From Ptychodera flava (Eukaryota > Hemichordata > Enteropneusta > Ptychoderidae): 64,000 nt of DNA. The DNA is taken from contig NC_091947.1 of the NCBI RefSeq assembly GCF_041260155.1, positions 27,427,615-27,491,614 of the forward strand, in the 5' to 3' direction. The first letter of the stretch is position 1; the number at the start of each line of letters is the position of its first letter. Below the pieces are notes generated by a model. That model ran no database searches, was not told the DNA's origin, and worked only from the letters and a program-made list of their open reading frames with translations. Position numbers and translations under genes: made by a program. This document shows, in pieces, positions 50,613-62,474 of this stretch.

Positions 50613-51748
50613 ATATACATTTCCGTGCGTTGTCGCCCCCGTATGTATCTGTTGCGTTTTTACCGTACATGTAGGCATTTGTAATCTGTGTACTGTAATT
50701 CCCCGGACTGCCTTGCTTTTAGTTGTATTGGTGTTTACTGCTTTCAGTCCTAACGTGCTTGAATATTAAAATCCAAACCACTCTTTTATTCTGCACATAT
50801 CTTTGTCACACATTCTCTCTTCTTTTCTTCCGCTGCTCTGGTCTCTGGAACTTCGCTTTTGCTTGCAAATGCTTTCTAGTATTATTACCCATTTCTAAAA
50901 ATGGCAGGAAATCAAAATAACAATTAAAATTTAAATTTGTCAAAGTTTCAGTAGTGAAAGATTTTATCCTTTAAATTTGTAGAATTTAAAGAAAACGAGG
51001 GAAAATAGCAAGCCTTTTTCAGGTCAACAAATTTCAAGAGTTACAGCTACAGGGGCTTTAAACCATGTTTGATAACAATGAATATCGTAAAATTTAAATG
51101 TTGCAGCTATGTTGACGCGATGTATCAAGATATCATACCTGAAATACATTGTTTGTAAGCAAGAGAGTCGCACACGGGCAGTTCCGACGAAATCCTCTCT
51201 TTTAATCCCTCCCTTTTCAATATATAATCAAATCATTTCGTGGAGCTGAATGGTTTATCTTGGTCAATTAAGTCAGTGATTACAATTCAGTACTGAATTG
51301 GTGTTCCGCCTCTTTACGAATGTCATACTCCTGGTGAAAATTTGGTTTCAAACTTATAACAACACCTTCAGCGTCCCTCACCAGTTCCGTGATCTAGTGT
51401 ATCAAAGCATAGAGTCAAGTCTATAAACACTTGATAGGATCGGATTACGTCACAGTAACAGCCGCTACGCACATTGTGTCGCTCCAGAAGTTTTGAAAGT
51501 TTGCCATCAGACTTTAGTGCTAGACGATCAAACATCGTTGCTTCGTACATGTGAATATACTTGGAAAGTGATGGGTGTCGACATTTCTGCATGGAGGGTT
51601 GCTATCGGCTGTTTTATTCATCCAAAAAGTTGGAAAGGGATTGCCATTCACAACTACACGCCATTTTCGAAGTGGAGCGCGGTGAACGATCTTGCATTCC
51701 GATTAGCCTGCTGTACCTTGGTATGTAGTTGCATATCACTATGCAGTT

Positions 51749-52810
51749 TTGGCATTGTGTTTTGGCATTGATTCGCTCTATGATTGGCTGATCGCTACAG
51801 GCAAAATTACATCAGATGTGCTACTATTGTCTGAAATTGGAGGTGTCAAGTGCATGCACATATTAGGCCTATACAATTGTGGAAATTTCAGTTCGCATTG
51901 GTACTTCACTGGGTCAACATGCGACACAAGTCCCAGTCTACTGAACATTCAATTTCATCCAAGTACTTCAGCCATGTGTCTTCCAGCAACGAAAACTCCG
52001 TATGTAAGCCGACTGATCCAGCTCTCTGGGGATGTAGAACTAAATCCCGGGCCTGATACCCGACAGTCAACACTGACTCGTACGGAGAACTTCGTCCTCC
52101 CGCCTCAAATGTAGATGAACCAGTGATGTCAGCGTTGCGGGAAATACAGAACAGTATAAAGGACTTACAGAAAGACACAAAGACACTGAACAAGAAAATA
52201 GATAGGATGGAAGTCAATTAAATAAAATGGAAGAAGCGATTGGTGAAGTTAGAAGCATGGCAGAAGAAAATAGAGAAAGGTTGAAAGGACTGGACGAGGT
52301 GGAAGAAGAAATCACAAGGTTAACGTCAGAGACAAGGCGACTACGTGTGCTGAATTCAGAGCTTGAAGACAGATCAAAACGAAACAATGTTGTGTTTAGA
52401 GGTGTGACGGAAGAGGAAAGGGAAACCTGGGAGATGACAGAAATGAAAATCAAGACTTTGATAGCAGATAAAATGAACATTCAAGACACATAGAGTTTGA
52501 AAGAGTTCATAGAGTGGCGGGGTCAAGAGGTAATAGATCGATCGTGGCCATGTGTTCCAGGTATAAAGATAAAGAGAAGATACTGTCAAAGAGCCAAGCC
52601 TTGCGCGGAACAAATATTTACGTCGACGACATTTCTCAGAGCACACCAATTACATACGGAGGAAGCTGTTTGGCAAGAGAAAGGAGCTGATAAGTAGAGG
52701 TATTCGAGCTTTTGTAAATTATAATAAATTAATCAGCTACGACGAAGGTAACAGACAGGTGTACATATTCAATGAAAAATCAGGTTGTGTAGAAAGACAA
52801 GAACATGTAA
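51749..52810 (+). pseudogene. LINE ORF1 region with 2A motif and coiled coil
   Basis: The open frame 51749-52114 contains the 2A motif (see 52022-52054). Protein-like sequence continues in other frames. A lysine- and glutamate-rich coiled coil (52130-52370) includes LKGLDEVEEEITRLTSETRR. Next comes RSKRNNVVFRGVTEEERETW (about 52369-52428), typical of L1-type ORF1 RNA-binding proteins. Then, after a frameshift near 52490, sequence through about 52800 ends with VYIFNEKSG-like residues. ORF1 proteins bind the element RNA and act as chaperones in retrotransposition. At least two frame breaks (about 52218 and 52495) show that it is decayed. Confidence 0.7.
52022..52054 (+). other. 2A ribosome-skipping peptide motif, LSGDVELNPGP
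   Basis: These 33 bases encode LSGDVELNPGP, which fits the 2A consensus DxExNPGP exactly. 2A peptides cause ribosomes to skip the glycine-proline bond, splitting a polyprotein. They are known at the N-terminus of some invertebrate non-LTR retrotransposons. Here the motif lies upstream of the ORF1 coiled coil, the expected place. Confidence 0.85.
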
Positions 52811-52845
52811 GCTAAGGGGGTGGCCAAGGCCGAAATAGTACGGAC

Positions 52846-55800
52846 GAACTTGGAAGACAAAGAAATTGCGTTTCCTGTCTTGGAACGTTCATGGATTGTA
52901 TAATAAATTACTAGACAAGTCTTTTCTTGATTTTGTTACAAATTTGATGTCATTTGTGTACAAGAAACTTGGTTTCACAAAGATTTAGTATTTGATAGAA
53001 ATATTACTGGATTTACCGAATATCATATCTTTAGGGAAAGGAAAGCCAATAAAGGTCGGGTTGGGGGAGGAGTTAGTGTTTTCATAAATAATGTATTTTC
53101 TAAAGGGGTCATTCGTTTGTCAACAACTTTACCAGATGCCATCTTCTTCATATTAGACGCTGCTACACTTGGTTTGTCCAAAATGTTATCCTAGGTGCAT
53201 TTATGTCCCCCTGAAGGGTCATCCCGCTATACTTCTGAACGAATGGTATTGAGTTGTTGGATAATCAAATTGTTGAGCTTAAAGTCAAACACCCAGATTG
53301 TCATTGGTTACTTATGGGAGATTTCAATGCTAGAACTGCACAGGATTATTATATAGATTCTACTGATTACATCCCGTTAGCAACAGATAGCTATGAAGAA
53401 GATACTTTTGATAAGACCCGTTCTTCAAAAGATCCTGTAGTAAACAGATTTGGTAGAAGGTTATTAGAGCTTTGTCGTGATCATTCTATCCATTTTCTAA
53501 ATGGAAGATCTTGTTCTGATGTTACAGGCGAATTTACTTGCATTGCAAATAATGGTAATAGTGTTGTAGATTACATTATAGCTTCTACTGATTTATTTAA
53601 GGAAATCAGTGATTTTTGGGTTGATGATAACAGTATTTCAGACCATTTCCCTTTATGTTTAACTCTGCCCATCAATCTATTGTCTAGAAATGAGACGACA
53701 GATTTGGCTTCATGCAGTAATTATACACGTTTTAAATGGGACAAAGACAAGGTAGGCTCTTTCGAAACAAATATTCATTCACAAGAGGGACAAAACAGGA
53801 CTAGACAAGTTTTAGAATCTAACAGACGAGATGTAGAGGAATGTATGAGTAGACTTTATGATTTATTGTTTTGGGCTGCTGAAGATTACAAACAAGAAAG
53901 CAAACGGATAATTGGGAACAACATAAATAGGAAATTGCGACAAGAAGCATGGTTCAATAAAGAATGTCAAACTGCAAAATATAACATGTACAAAGCACTT
54001 CGCCAGTTTAGAAACTTAAACACAATAGAAAGCTTGAATGTATACAAAGATCTAAAGAGAATTTTCAGGTCGTTATGTCGGGTCAGCAAAGCAAATTTTA
54101 ATAAACAGGTGCGTGACGCTCTTAGTGCTGAAAACAGCACCAGGAGTATCTGGCAGCAAGTAAAGCGCTTTTCAGGTTTTAGGTCACGTACTTGTGAGAT
54201 ATCGCCAACTGAATGGCTTCAGCATTTTAATTCTGTTCACAATCCTGTCAGACAGAAAAGTAATTTTGACGCTACGGTAGAACATTTTCTAGACAGTTTT
54301 GACTTTGGTGACAGTGTACTAAATACTGATCTAGATGTAATTCTTAACGGTGACATTACCGTCACTGAGATCCAAGAAGCACTGTACAAACTCAAATCAG
54401 GTAAATCACCAGGGCCAGATGGCATCCCTAATGAGTTTTATAGTTCAGCTAAGGACACTCTGATACCTCTTTTGCATTTCATTTTCAATGTTATTTTTGA
54501 TTCAGGGTTTATCCCAACGATTGGTGTAAAGGGATCATTGTTCCGCTGCATAAGAAAGGCAGTCAGATAGACCCTAACAATTATAGAGGTATAACTCTGC
54601 TAAATTCTCTTGGAAAGATCTTCACTTCTATTTTAAATACACGCTTGGTAAATGGGCAGACACAATTGGTTGTATTTCCGATTGTCAGGCGGGATTCAGA
54701 AGTGGTTTCAGTACAGTTGATAATATTTTCAGTCTGCATATTATGATTCAAAGTACCTCTGTAATTCAAAAGGTCGTTTTTACTGCGCTTTCATAGATTT
54801 TAGCAAAGCTTTTGATTCCGTAGACCACAATTTATTACTGTACAGACTTTGCTTTGAGGGAGTAAGGGGTAAGATGTTATGTATTTTAAATTCAATGTAT
54901 AGTGAGCTGAAATCATGTGTAAGGGCTGGACAAGGCATCGCTGATTATTTTCAATGCTCTGTCGGAGTCCGGCAGGGTGGTATGCAAAGCCCTTTCCTTT
55001 TTTCTCTTTTTATAAATGAACTGAACAATATGTTGGAAAATTCGGGACATTGTGGTATACAGATTACTCAAGAAATGCACGATTTGTTTTCCCTTTTGTA
55101 TGCAGATGATGTATCTATTTTCAGTGATACTCCAGTTTAAGACTACTTAGAGTACTGGAGTCTTTTACTAGCAAATGGAAACTGTCAGTACATATGAGCA
55201 AATCACAAATTATTGTATTTAGACGTGGCGGGGTTTTGAAAAAATATGAAAGGTAGTTTTTTAATGGGGAATGTATGAAAACGGTCAGTTATTACAAATA
55301 TCTCGGTTTAATGCTTTCCAGTAAGAATACCTGGAGTAAAGCTACATCAATATTAGCAGATCAAGCTAGGAAGGCGATGGGCAACATTTTTAGAATGATC
55401 AAGCACACTGGCAGCTTGCCATTTAAAGAGTACTTTAAACTTTTCGACGCTATGGTTCTGCCCATTATCACATATGGGTCAGAAATTTGGGGTTACACAA
55501 AATACCATGTTCTCGAATGTGTTCAATTGAAGTATTGTAAGAGATTTCTTGGAGTTAAATCATCAACCCCGGACGCCTGTGTGCTAGGTGATTGTGGCAG
55601 GTGTCCTATTTTCTTAGTCACTCAGAAAAAAGTGATCTCATACTGGTTAAAACTTTTAAAAATGCCACAAAACAAAATAGCAAAGCACAGTTATAACCTT
55701 GCGGTGCGGCTAGATGACAATGGGAAAGAATCCTGGGCAACGCATGTCAAAAATATTTTGTTTAACCATGGGTTTGGGGAAGTTTGGTTATTTCAGGGGC

Positions 55801-56135
55801 CGGGGGACTTCAATAACTTCCTAAAACTTTTTGTAATCAGAGCAAGTGATATTTTCAAGCAAAACTGGTGGTCAGAAGTCTGTACCAAAGATAAACTTCG
55901 TCTTTATAGAAATTTTAAGTTAAACTTTCTACCAGAAGATTACTTATTTATTGATATGCATATGAAATTTAGAAGATCAATTGCTTGTTTGCGGAGTTCG
56001 GGTCTTGGTCTAGAAATTGAAGAGGGTAGGGCTCGTGGTATTTCTCCTGAGGAACGCACCTGTAAGATTTGCGATTCGACAAAATTGAAAATGAATTTCA
56101 CTTTATATCTGTCTGTCCCCTTTATCAGAATTTAA
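52846..56135 (+). pseudogene. LINE ORF2: endonuclease and reverse transcriptase, frameshifted
   Basis: The apurinic-endonuclease-like domain begins with LRFLSWNVHG (52862 onward) and has QETW, LLMGDFNART (53308 onward) and SDHFPL (about 53638). Reverse transcriptase motifs are SGKSPGPDGIPNEF (54397-54438), FIDFSKAFDSVDH (about 54790-54828) and LLYADD with YADD at 55099-55110. The C-terminal part runs 55275-56135. Frameshifts or stops near 52943, 53190, 54520-54660, 55140 and 55240 break it. The intact catalytic motifs identify the family; the breaks rule out a working enzyme as read. Confidence 0.88.
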
Positions 56136-57020
56136 GAGAATCCTATTTACCAGTCTGGTCATATAGACAACCTTCATTGAAAAATTTTATTCTCTTATGT
56201 CATCTGATAACAAAGTTATAATTTCAAACCTTGCTATATTTGTGTACAAAGCTTTTAATTTGAGAAAAGAGTATTTTTGAAGTATTGTATTTCCTTTTCT
56301 TCTTTTGTTTATCAATGATTTATTTATCTCTGTGTCTGTTTACTGTAACTTATTTTCTGTATATTTTGTGATGTATGCGATTTGGGCCGGTGGCCTTCTA
56401 GAGCAATAAACCATATTATTATTATTATTATGTATCAAAGCATAGACCCTCGAGAGGGTCTATGATCAAAGTCATTGTGTGTAAAACACTAAGTTCAAAG
56501 ATTAAAGTTTTGAATTGCCAGAGCCTAATGCAGACATTCAAGTGGAAATCCACATAAAATGCAGATTCTGAAATTACGTGAGCAAAATGCATCTTATACG
56601 TGTCCTTGTTGTACGACTGTATATTGATAGACCTTTCTGCTGATAGCATCTTACCTCAATAGCATAGACATTTTTTAAGCTAGACAGTTTTCAAAGGGTT
56701 TCTGTCAGGGAGTTCCCCGTTTATTACTAGGGGGTGAGCCGGAGGAATTTTGGGAGGGTGATATTTTACAAAAATTCCCTTAGAAGTTTTTGTAAACTTA
56801 AATTTTGGGGAGGGTAACATTGCACATTTGTCAATTTTGAAATTAATACAAATTTTTAATGTGGTTTTCACAAGTTAAAAGTATCAAAAAAAATCCTAAA
56901 ACGATAATTTTTACAACTTTCTGACGGTACACACAGGTTTGTTAGATAGATGTCAATAAATAGAAATGACGACTTTGGCATGATGTGTGTATATCTTATA
57001 ATATCCATATGATTGATATA

Positions 57021-57024
<4 letters not shown>

Positions 57025-57075
<51 letters not shown>
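57025..57075. repeat. (AT)n microsatellite
   Basis: About 50 bp of AT repeat. Confidence 0.9.
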
Positions 57076-57081
<6 letters not shown>

Positions 57082-57317
57082 TTTATATTTGAGTACTTGA
57101 CTAGTATAGAGAGAGATAACTGAAAGTGCACGTGTTTAAGAAATATATTCAAACTGTTAATTGTCCCTATACAAAACTAGCCATATATTTTAGTGTTTAC
57201 ATATTCTTGATTATTGATATGAATGTACAGAATCAGTGTTAGATTAGGATTATGAGAAGTGTATGTATGTACGACATATATATGAGATACTTGATAATTT
57301 CACTTAAACGTGTCATT

Positions 57318-57525
<208 letters not shown>

Positions 57526-57576
57526 AAACTGTAGGAATTCAGGTGATCCCCAGTGGAGCGTGGAATGGGGTGAAGA

Positions 57577-58074
<498 letters not shown>

Positions 58075-58223
58075 TTTTCACAAAAACGCCCATACATATG
58101 CACGGTGTCCGTGTTTAACTGCGTGGGCGGTTTTAAAAACCTGTTTAGACATGAGATGTTGACAGATCCATCTTTAAGTTGACTCAATTTAGTGATGAAA
58201 ACTAAAACAATTTAAACACACAG

Positions 58224-61200
58224 AGAACAGCAATTCCTACCTTGACTGGCCACGGATCCACTTCTCTGGCACCGTCTTAGTCGGCCCGCCGACTGGAAAC
58301 AACGACTGCCAGAACTATGACATCGAGACATTCGATGAAAGGTTACGAAGACAACCATCCATTCTCAGCTGGAACCCCTATGGCTCCGGCATCTTTCAGT
58401 TCAAGGATTGTAACGTTACGTCAGTCTGCTACATAATGGGCGGATGCGTCACTAATTCGTCAGATGACTCACTCGTAGGAAAAAACATCATCAGTGAGTA
58501 CAAAGTAATTGTTTACGATGTTGTGGAGATTTTTTACGAGTCGTACCTTTACGACCGTTGACAAACCCTGGACTCGTCATCAATATTCGACGAACTATTC
58601 TTGTAATGGCTACAATCATTAAGGACATTGAAAACCGGACATTGGGCCTATATGAAGACTTAGATGTCATCAATAATAAAGAATCGCTGCTTAGGAAGAG
58701 GTCTTAAGCCTGACGTGGTTTTAGCATAAAAAACTGACGTGTTCAAGTTCAGAAACAAAACTTTGTCAATATTAAGTAAGGTGAAGTGCGATATCAGGGA
58801 CCTTGTTTGAGTCTTTTGTCTTCTAGCAATTTTGCGATACGATTCTGTTAAAGGGAGGGTGACGTCGGAGCTCTGCTCAAAGGTTTGCAGGGACTCCTAC
58901 GACCGACATAAGTGAAGTACGTTGGCGATTGATGAAAGTTAAACAATATTTGTTAACAATGAATATCGTAAAATTTAAATGTTGCAGCTATGTAGACGTG
59001 ATCCGTCTAGATATCATGGATGAAATACACGACGACATCCTCCCTTTAAATTCAGTAATATATCTTGTTTTAGCATTAAGACTTTGTATTTGAAAACGGC
59101 ACGTATATATTACGTGTTTCATCATTCAAGTTTGTGGGCTACGTCTTCATCTGAAGCAAATTTTGTCCAATATTTTCATTTCTGCAGATAACATCAATAG
59201 TTCCCAGGCAAAGATAGTGGACCTGGACCCGGAGTGCCAAAATTTATCAACGATTTTTGGATTAATAATACATATCCCAGGTGTCTTTACAGCCCGTTTA
59301 CTTGAAGCACCAATAAGTAATATGTTTGTAAAGATACCTGAAGGTGAATCCTTTAAGGGCCTTGGGGCCGATTTCTTGTCTCTACTTGTTGATGTAGAAT
59401 GGGAAAATAATGAGATTGACTCCCAGATTGTAAATGAGTTCGAGGATTTGGGGTCTTCCAGTTCAAAACCACGCGTTCTGTCCATAAAATTTAACATCGA
59501 GCTCGACCCTTCTAAATCTTCTGGGTTTCAAATAGGAAGAATCGTCGGTACTATAGGCCTCGCTGGAACTGCCGAACCCTTGCATTCTCTTCGCCATCGA
59601 CAATTATTGCCTCTTGATAATAATTATGTATTTGGCAAGGTTTACTTTCGAGTGTTCAAAAACCGAGGGAAACTTCTCATTGATATTGCAAACGCGGTGA
59701 AACATAATTTGACTGGACTTCCAGACCCAGAGTTGAACAAAATACTGCAGATTGCCTATCCATCGGATGAAACTACAGACCCTGTAAGTTGTGGAACACA
59801 AATCACGGTTGTCGGCCAAGTTAACTACACAAGTAAGCTTTGGTATCAGCGCACTGCTGCGTAATTTCACTGCCTGAATCGACTGATCTGACGCCGAAAC
59901 AACTTGATGAAATATCAAATCGGCCACTTATGATCCGACGTTTGGACACGCAATCTCTTCAGTGCATTCAAGTTATCCTGGCTGAGAGAAGCAACGGAAT
60001 CATGATTGACGTCATGGGGGACAGAATATTCAGAAAAGACCCAGGAGACAAATGGCAAGTTGATGCTTTCTCAACCAAATTCGGTGAACCTCTTGCCAAT
60101 GTTCCATTAAGGATAAAAATAGCCAACTGGGTCCAACCAGACTCATATTGCGGACCAAATAACACTATACCTTTTAATCAACCGGCAGATGCTGTAAAAT
60201 ACTCCAACATGACAACTAGCAACGAGCATGGGGTAGCTGTCTTTCATTTTACAGGAAAGAGTCCCAGACGTCCGAGAAGAATACTTGATGGGCAGCTTTA
60301 CTTTTTTGACATTCTGGCTGATGTCAATCATCCGGCTACTTCAAATGAACCGATAGCTGTTCATATGTACGATGACTTCAGGGTGTCAGAAGGAGGGCCT
60401 ACTTGGCATCAGGATATATACCCCATATTCAAATTATATGCAAATATGTTTCCGAGCATGACGAACATTATAAATTTAGCTTGTTATGAAGACGTACGAC
60501 GCAAAACAAAATTGATAAACATGACAATGAGCTTGCCATTCACAGATCCAGGATATATGCCAGTAACAAGAGATTTATCAGGACAGAAACGGCAAGCTAT
60601 ACTGAAATGGTTAGAAAAACCAAAGGTTGGTAAACCAGTCCCATCCAGCCTGGAAGAGTTGAAAAAGAATCTTCAGATCGCTCTTGAGTTTGAGCTTTCT
60701 ACCATTCCTCCTTACCTAACAGCATTGTTTTCCATCAAGAAGGATCATAATACAGCCGTTGCAAGTATTCTACGAAGTATTGTCATCGATGAAATGCTAC
60801 ATATGACTTTAGTAGCGAACATTCTGAACAGCATATGCGGGAACCCAATTTTGGACGACGTCGGGGTTATACCGAAATACCCTTCAAAGCTCCCAGGTGG
60901 AGTCCATCCCCATCTCACTGTTTCTCTTGGCAGACTCAGCAAAGGTCTAATAGAGGACGTGTTCATGAAGATCGAGGAACCAGACGATACTCTTCCTATT
61001 ACATGGCGCGACGAAATATTTGAAGGTCGTCTGTCTGAAGAAAAAGTGCATCACCACAATAATACAATTGGACAGTTTACCAAAGGAAGATATGGAAGTC
61101 ACTCACTGACCTTGATAAGGTTGATGAAAACTTATTCAAATGTGGAAAGAGTAACATGCAGATCACCGAGGATGACTGGTACAGCAACGTCGATGAAAAG

Positions 61201-61800
61201 CCGTTTCTTGTGAGTAATATTAAAGATGCAGGAAGGGCGATTTATAAGATCATAACGGAGGGAGAAGGTAGTTCCCTAACACAGCCTGATGACTCTGATA
61301 GGAAGCTCTCTCATTATTATAAATTTTTTGAAATTGTGGAGGGTAATAAAATTGAAAATGAAACAACCATGGATTACACTGACACCTGTGATGCCACAAC
61401 TACCGCAAATACTGGAAGGCGATGTGGAGGACAAAGTAAACCATTTCAGCGGGTGCCGTACTCTTTCACGGGAGAGAGGGTGCCATTTCATGATGATGGT
61501 ATTTGGCCAATAATAAATGACCCCGAAGACCATAATTATCCTGCGGGCTCTGAAGTTAAGCAGCTTTCTAATCTTTTTAACAATCAGTATTCAAACTTGT
61601 TGCGGTGTATCCATGGGGCTTTCAACGGCAACCCACGAGGGATAAAGACGTGCATGTTAATAATGGCAAGACTTGGGTCGCTGGGACGTCAGATGGCCAG
61701 TACTCCGATCGATAGTAATGGCGACCAAAACATCGGTCCAAATGGTGCACCAACATTTGAATACATTGCAAACGACATTTTGAGCTCCGAAGACAACTAG
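58224..61800 (+). pseudogene. VioB/RebD-like copy D, exons 2 and 3, frameshifted
   Basis: Exon 2 is 58224-58493 (270 nt, phase-1 borders) with [19 protein letters not shown]. Exon 3 is 59188-61800. Relative to copy A, exon 3 has a one-base deletion near 59858 and another near 61080. The frame is therefore carried in three pieces: 59188-59864, about 59860-61085 and about 61085-61800. Motifs [22 protein letters not shown] and HYYKFFEI keep the acidic and histidine residues of the ferritin-like site. Several copy A cysteines around residues 884-913 are absent. Intron 2 is 694 bp and shares little with copies A and B. A 60795-60998 tract is almost identical to copies A/B, while its surroundings are diverged. 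It is a diverged paralogue that is broken as read; sequencing error is the alternative. Confidence 0.8.
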
Positions 61801-61845
61801 CATTATGACAGGCAAAGGAAAGCGGAGCTTTGAGCTTTGTGTTAA

Positions 61846-62470
61846 GGCGATATCGAATATTCAACGCGCGCACGATTGCTAAGGTTGGCAGTGTTCCAAA
61901 TGCGCCCTATTGCAGGTGAAAATCGTTACCGTTTATATTGTTTTCTAGGCAATATCATCTTCTGCTGTTGTGCAAATGTTTACAAGCTATAAAGTTGGCT
62001 AATTTTCCATTTGTTGGAATGAGGTTTGGCAGCATTGTAGACATCGCCGAGATAAATAAGGCTAACTAGGCGTTTTAGAAAATTCTCAAGAATTTTTGAG
62101 ATATGACAAGAATAGGATTAAAAATAGTGCGAAATTACAAAATAGATATTTGCCATTTCAATAAGTGTTTTTTCATGGTCGACCAAAATCTTTGCCTGGG
62201 ACTGTGAAGGAGTATGTCAAGTATCACTATATAAACTTTCAGGGGATTTTGAGCAAATTAGAAGTAGCTGAATCTTTTCATAAACATGCTGTGGTAATCT
62301 GCATATCTATGATGTCACAGGTTTATGACCGGCAACCACATGTCTGCTAGGTTTTGGGGAGATTATTTTGCACCTTAGGGTACATAAATGCCAAACACTC
62401 ATGTTTTCATGGATTTGACAAATTTTCCTTAGCAACCGTTGCCTAGATACTTGAATCCTTCGGTATCGCC
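61846..62470. mobile_element. MITE flanked by TTAA, just after copy D
   Basis: The left end (GGCGATATCGAATATTCAA, with GATTGCTAAGG further in) and right end are inverted repeats of about 42 bp, with TTAA on both sides (61842-61845 and 62471-62474). The element starts 46 bp after the copy D stop codon and so replaces the expected 3' UTR. No transposase is present. Confidence 0.75.
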
Positions 62471-62474
62471 TTAA

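Larger units (their letters stand above)
51414..56430 (+). mobile_element. Near full-length non-LTR retrotransposon (LINE) with 16-bp target-site duplications
   Basis: A 5.0-kb element lies between exact 16-bp direct repeats TGTATCAAAGCATAGA (51398-51413 and 56431-56446). It has an ORF1-like region, an endonuclease-reverse transcriptase ORF2 region, an AATAAA near 56405 and a 3' (ATT)n tail (56414-56430), all on the plus strand. Both open frames are broken by frameshifts, so it is not active as read. Intact duplications suggest fairly recent insertion. It lies in the proposed 15-kb intron 1 of copy D. The clade is not assigned. Confidence 0.9.
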
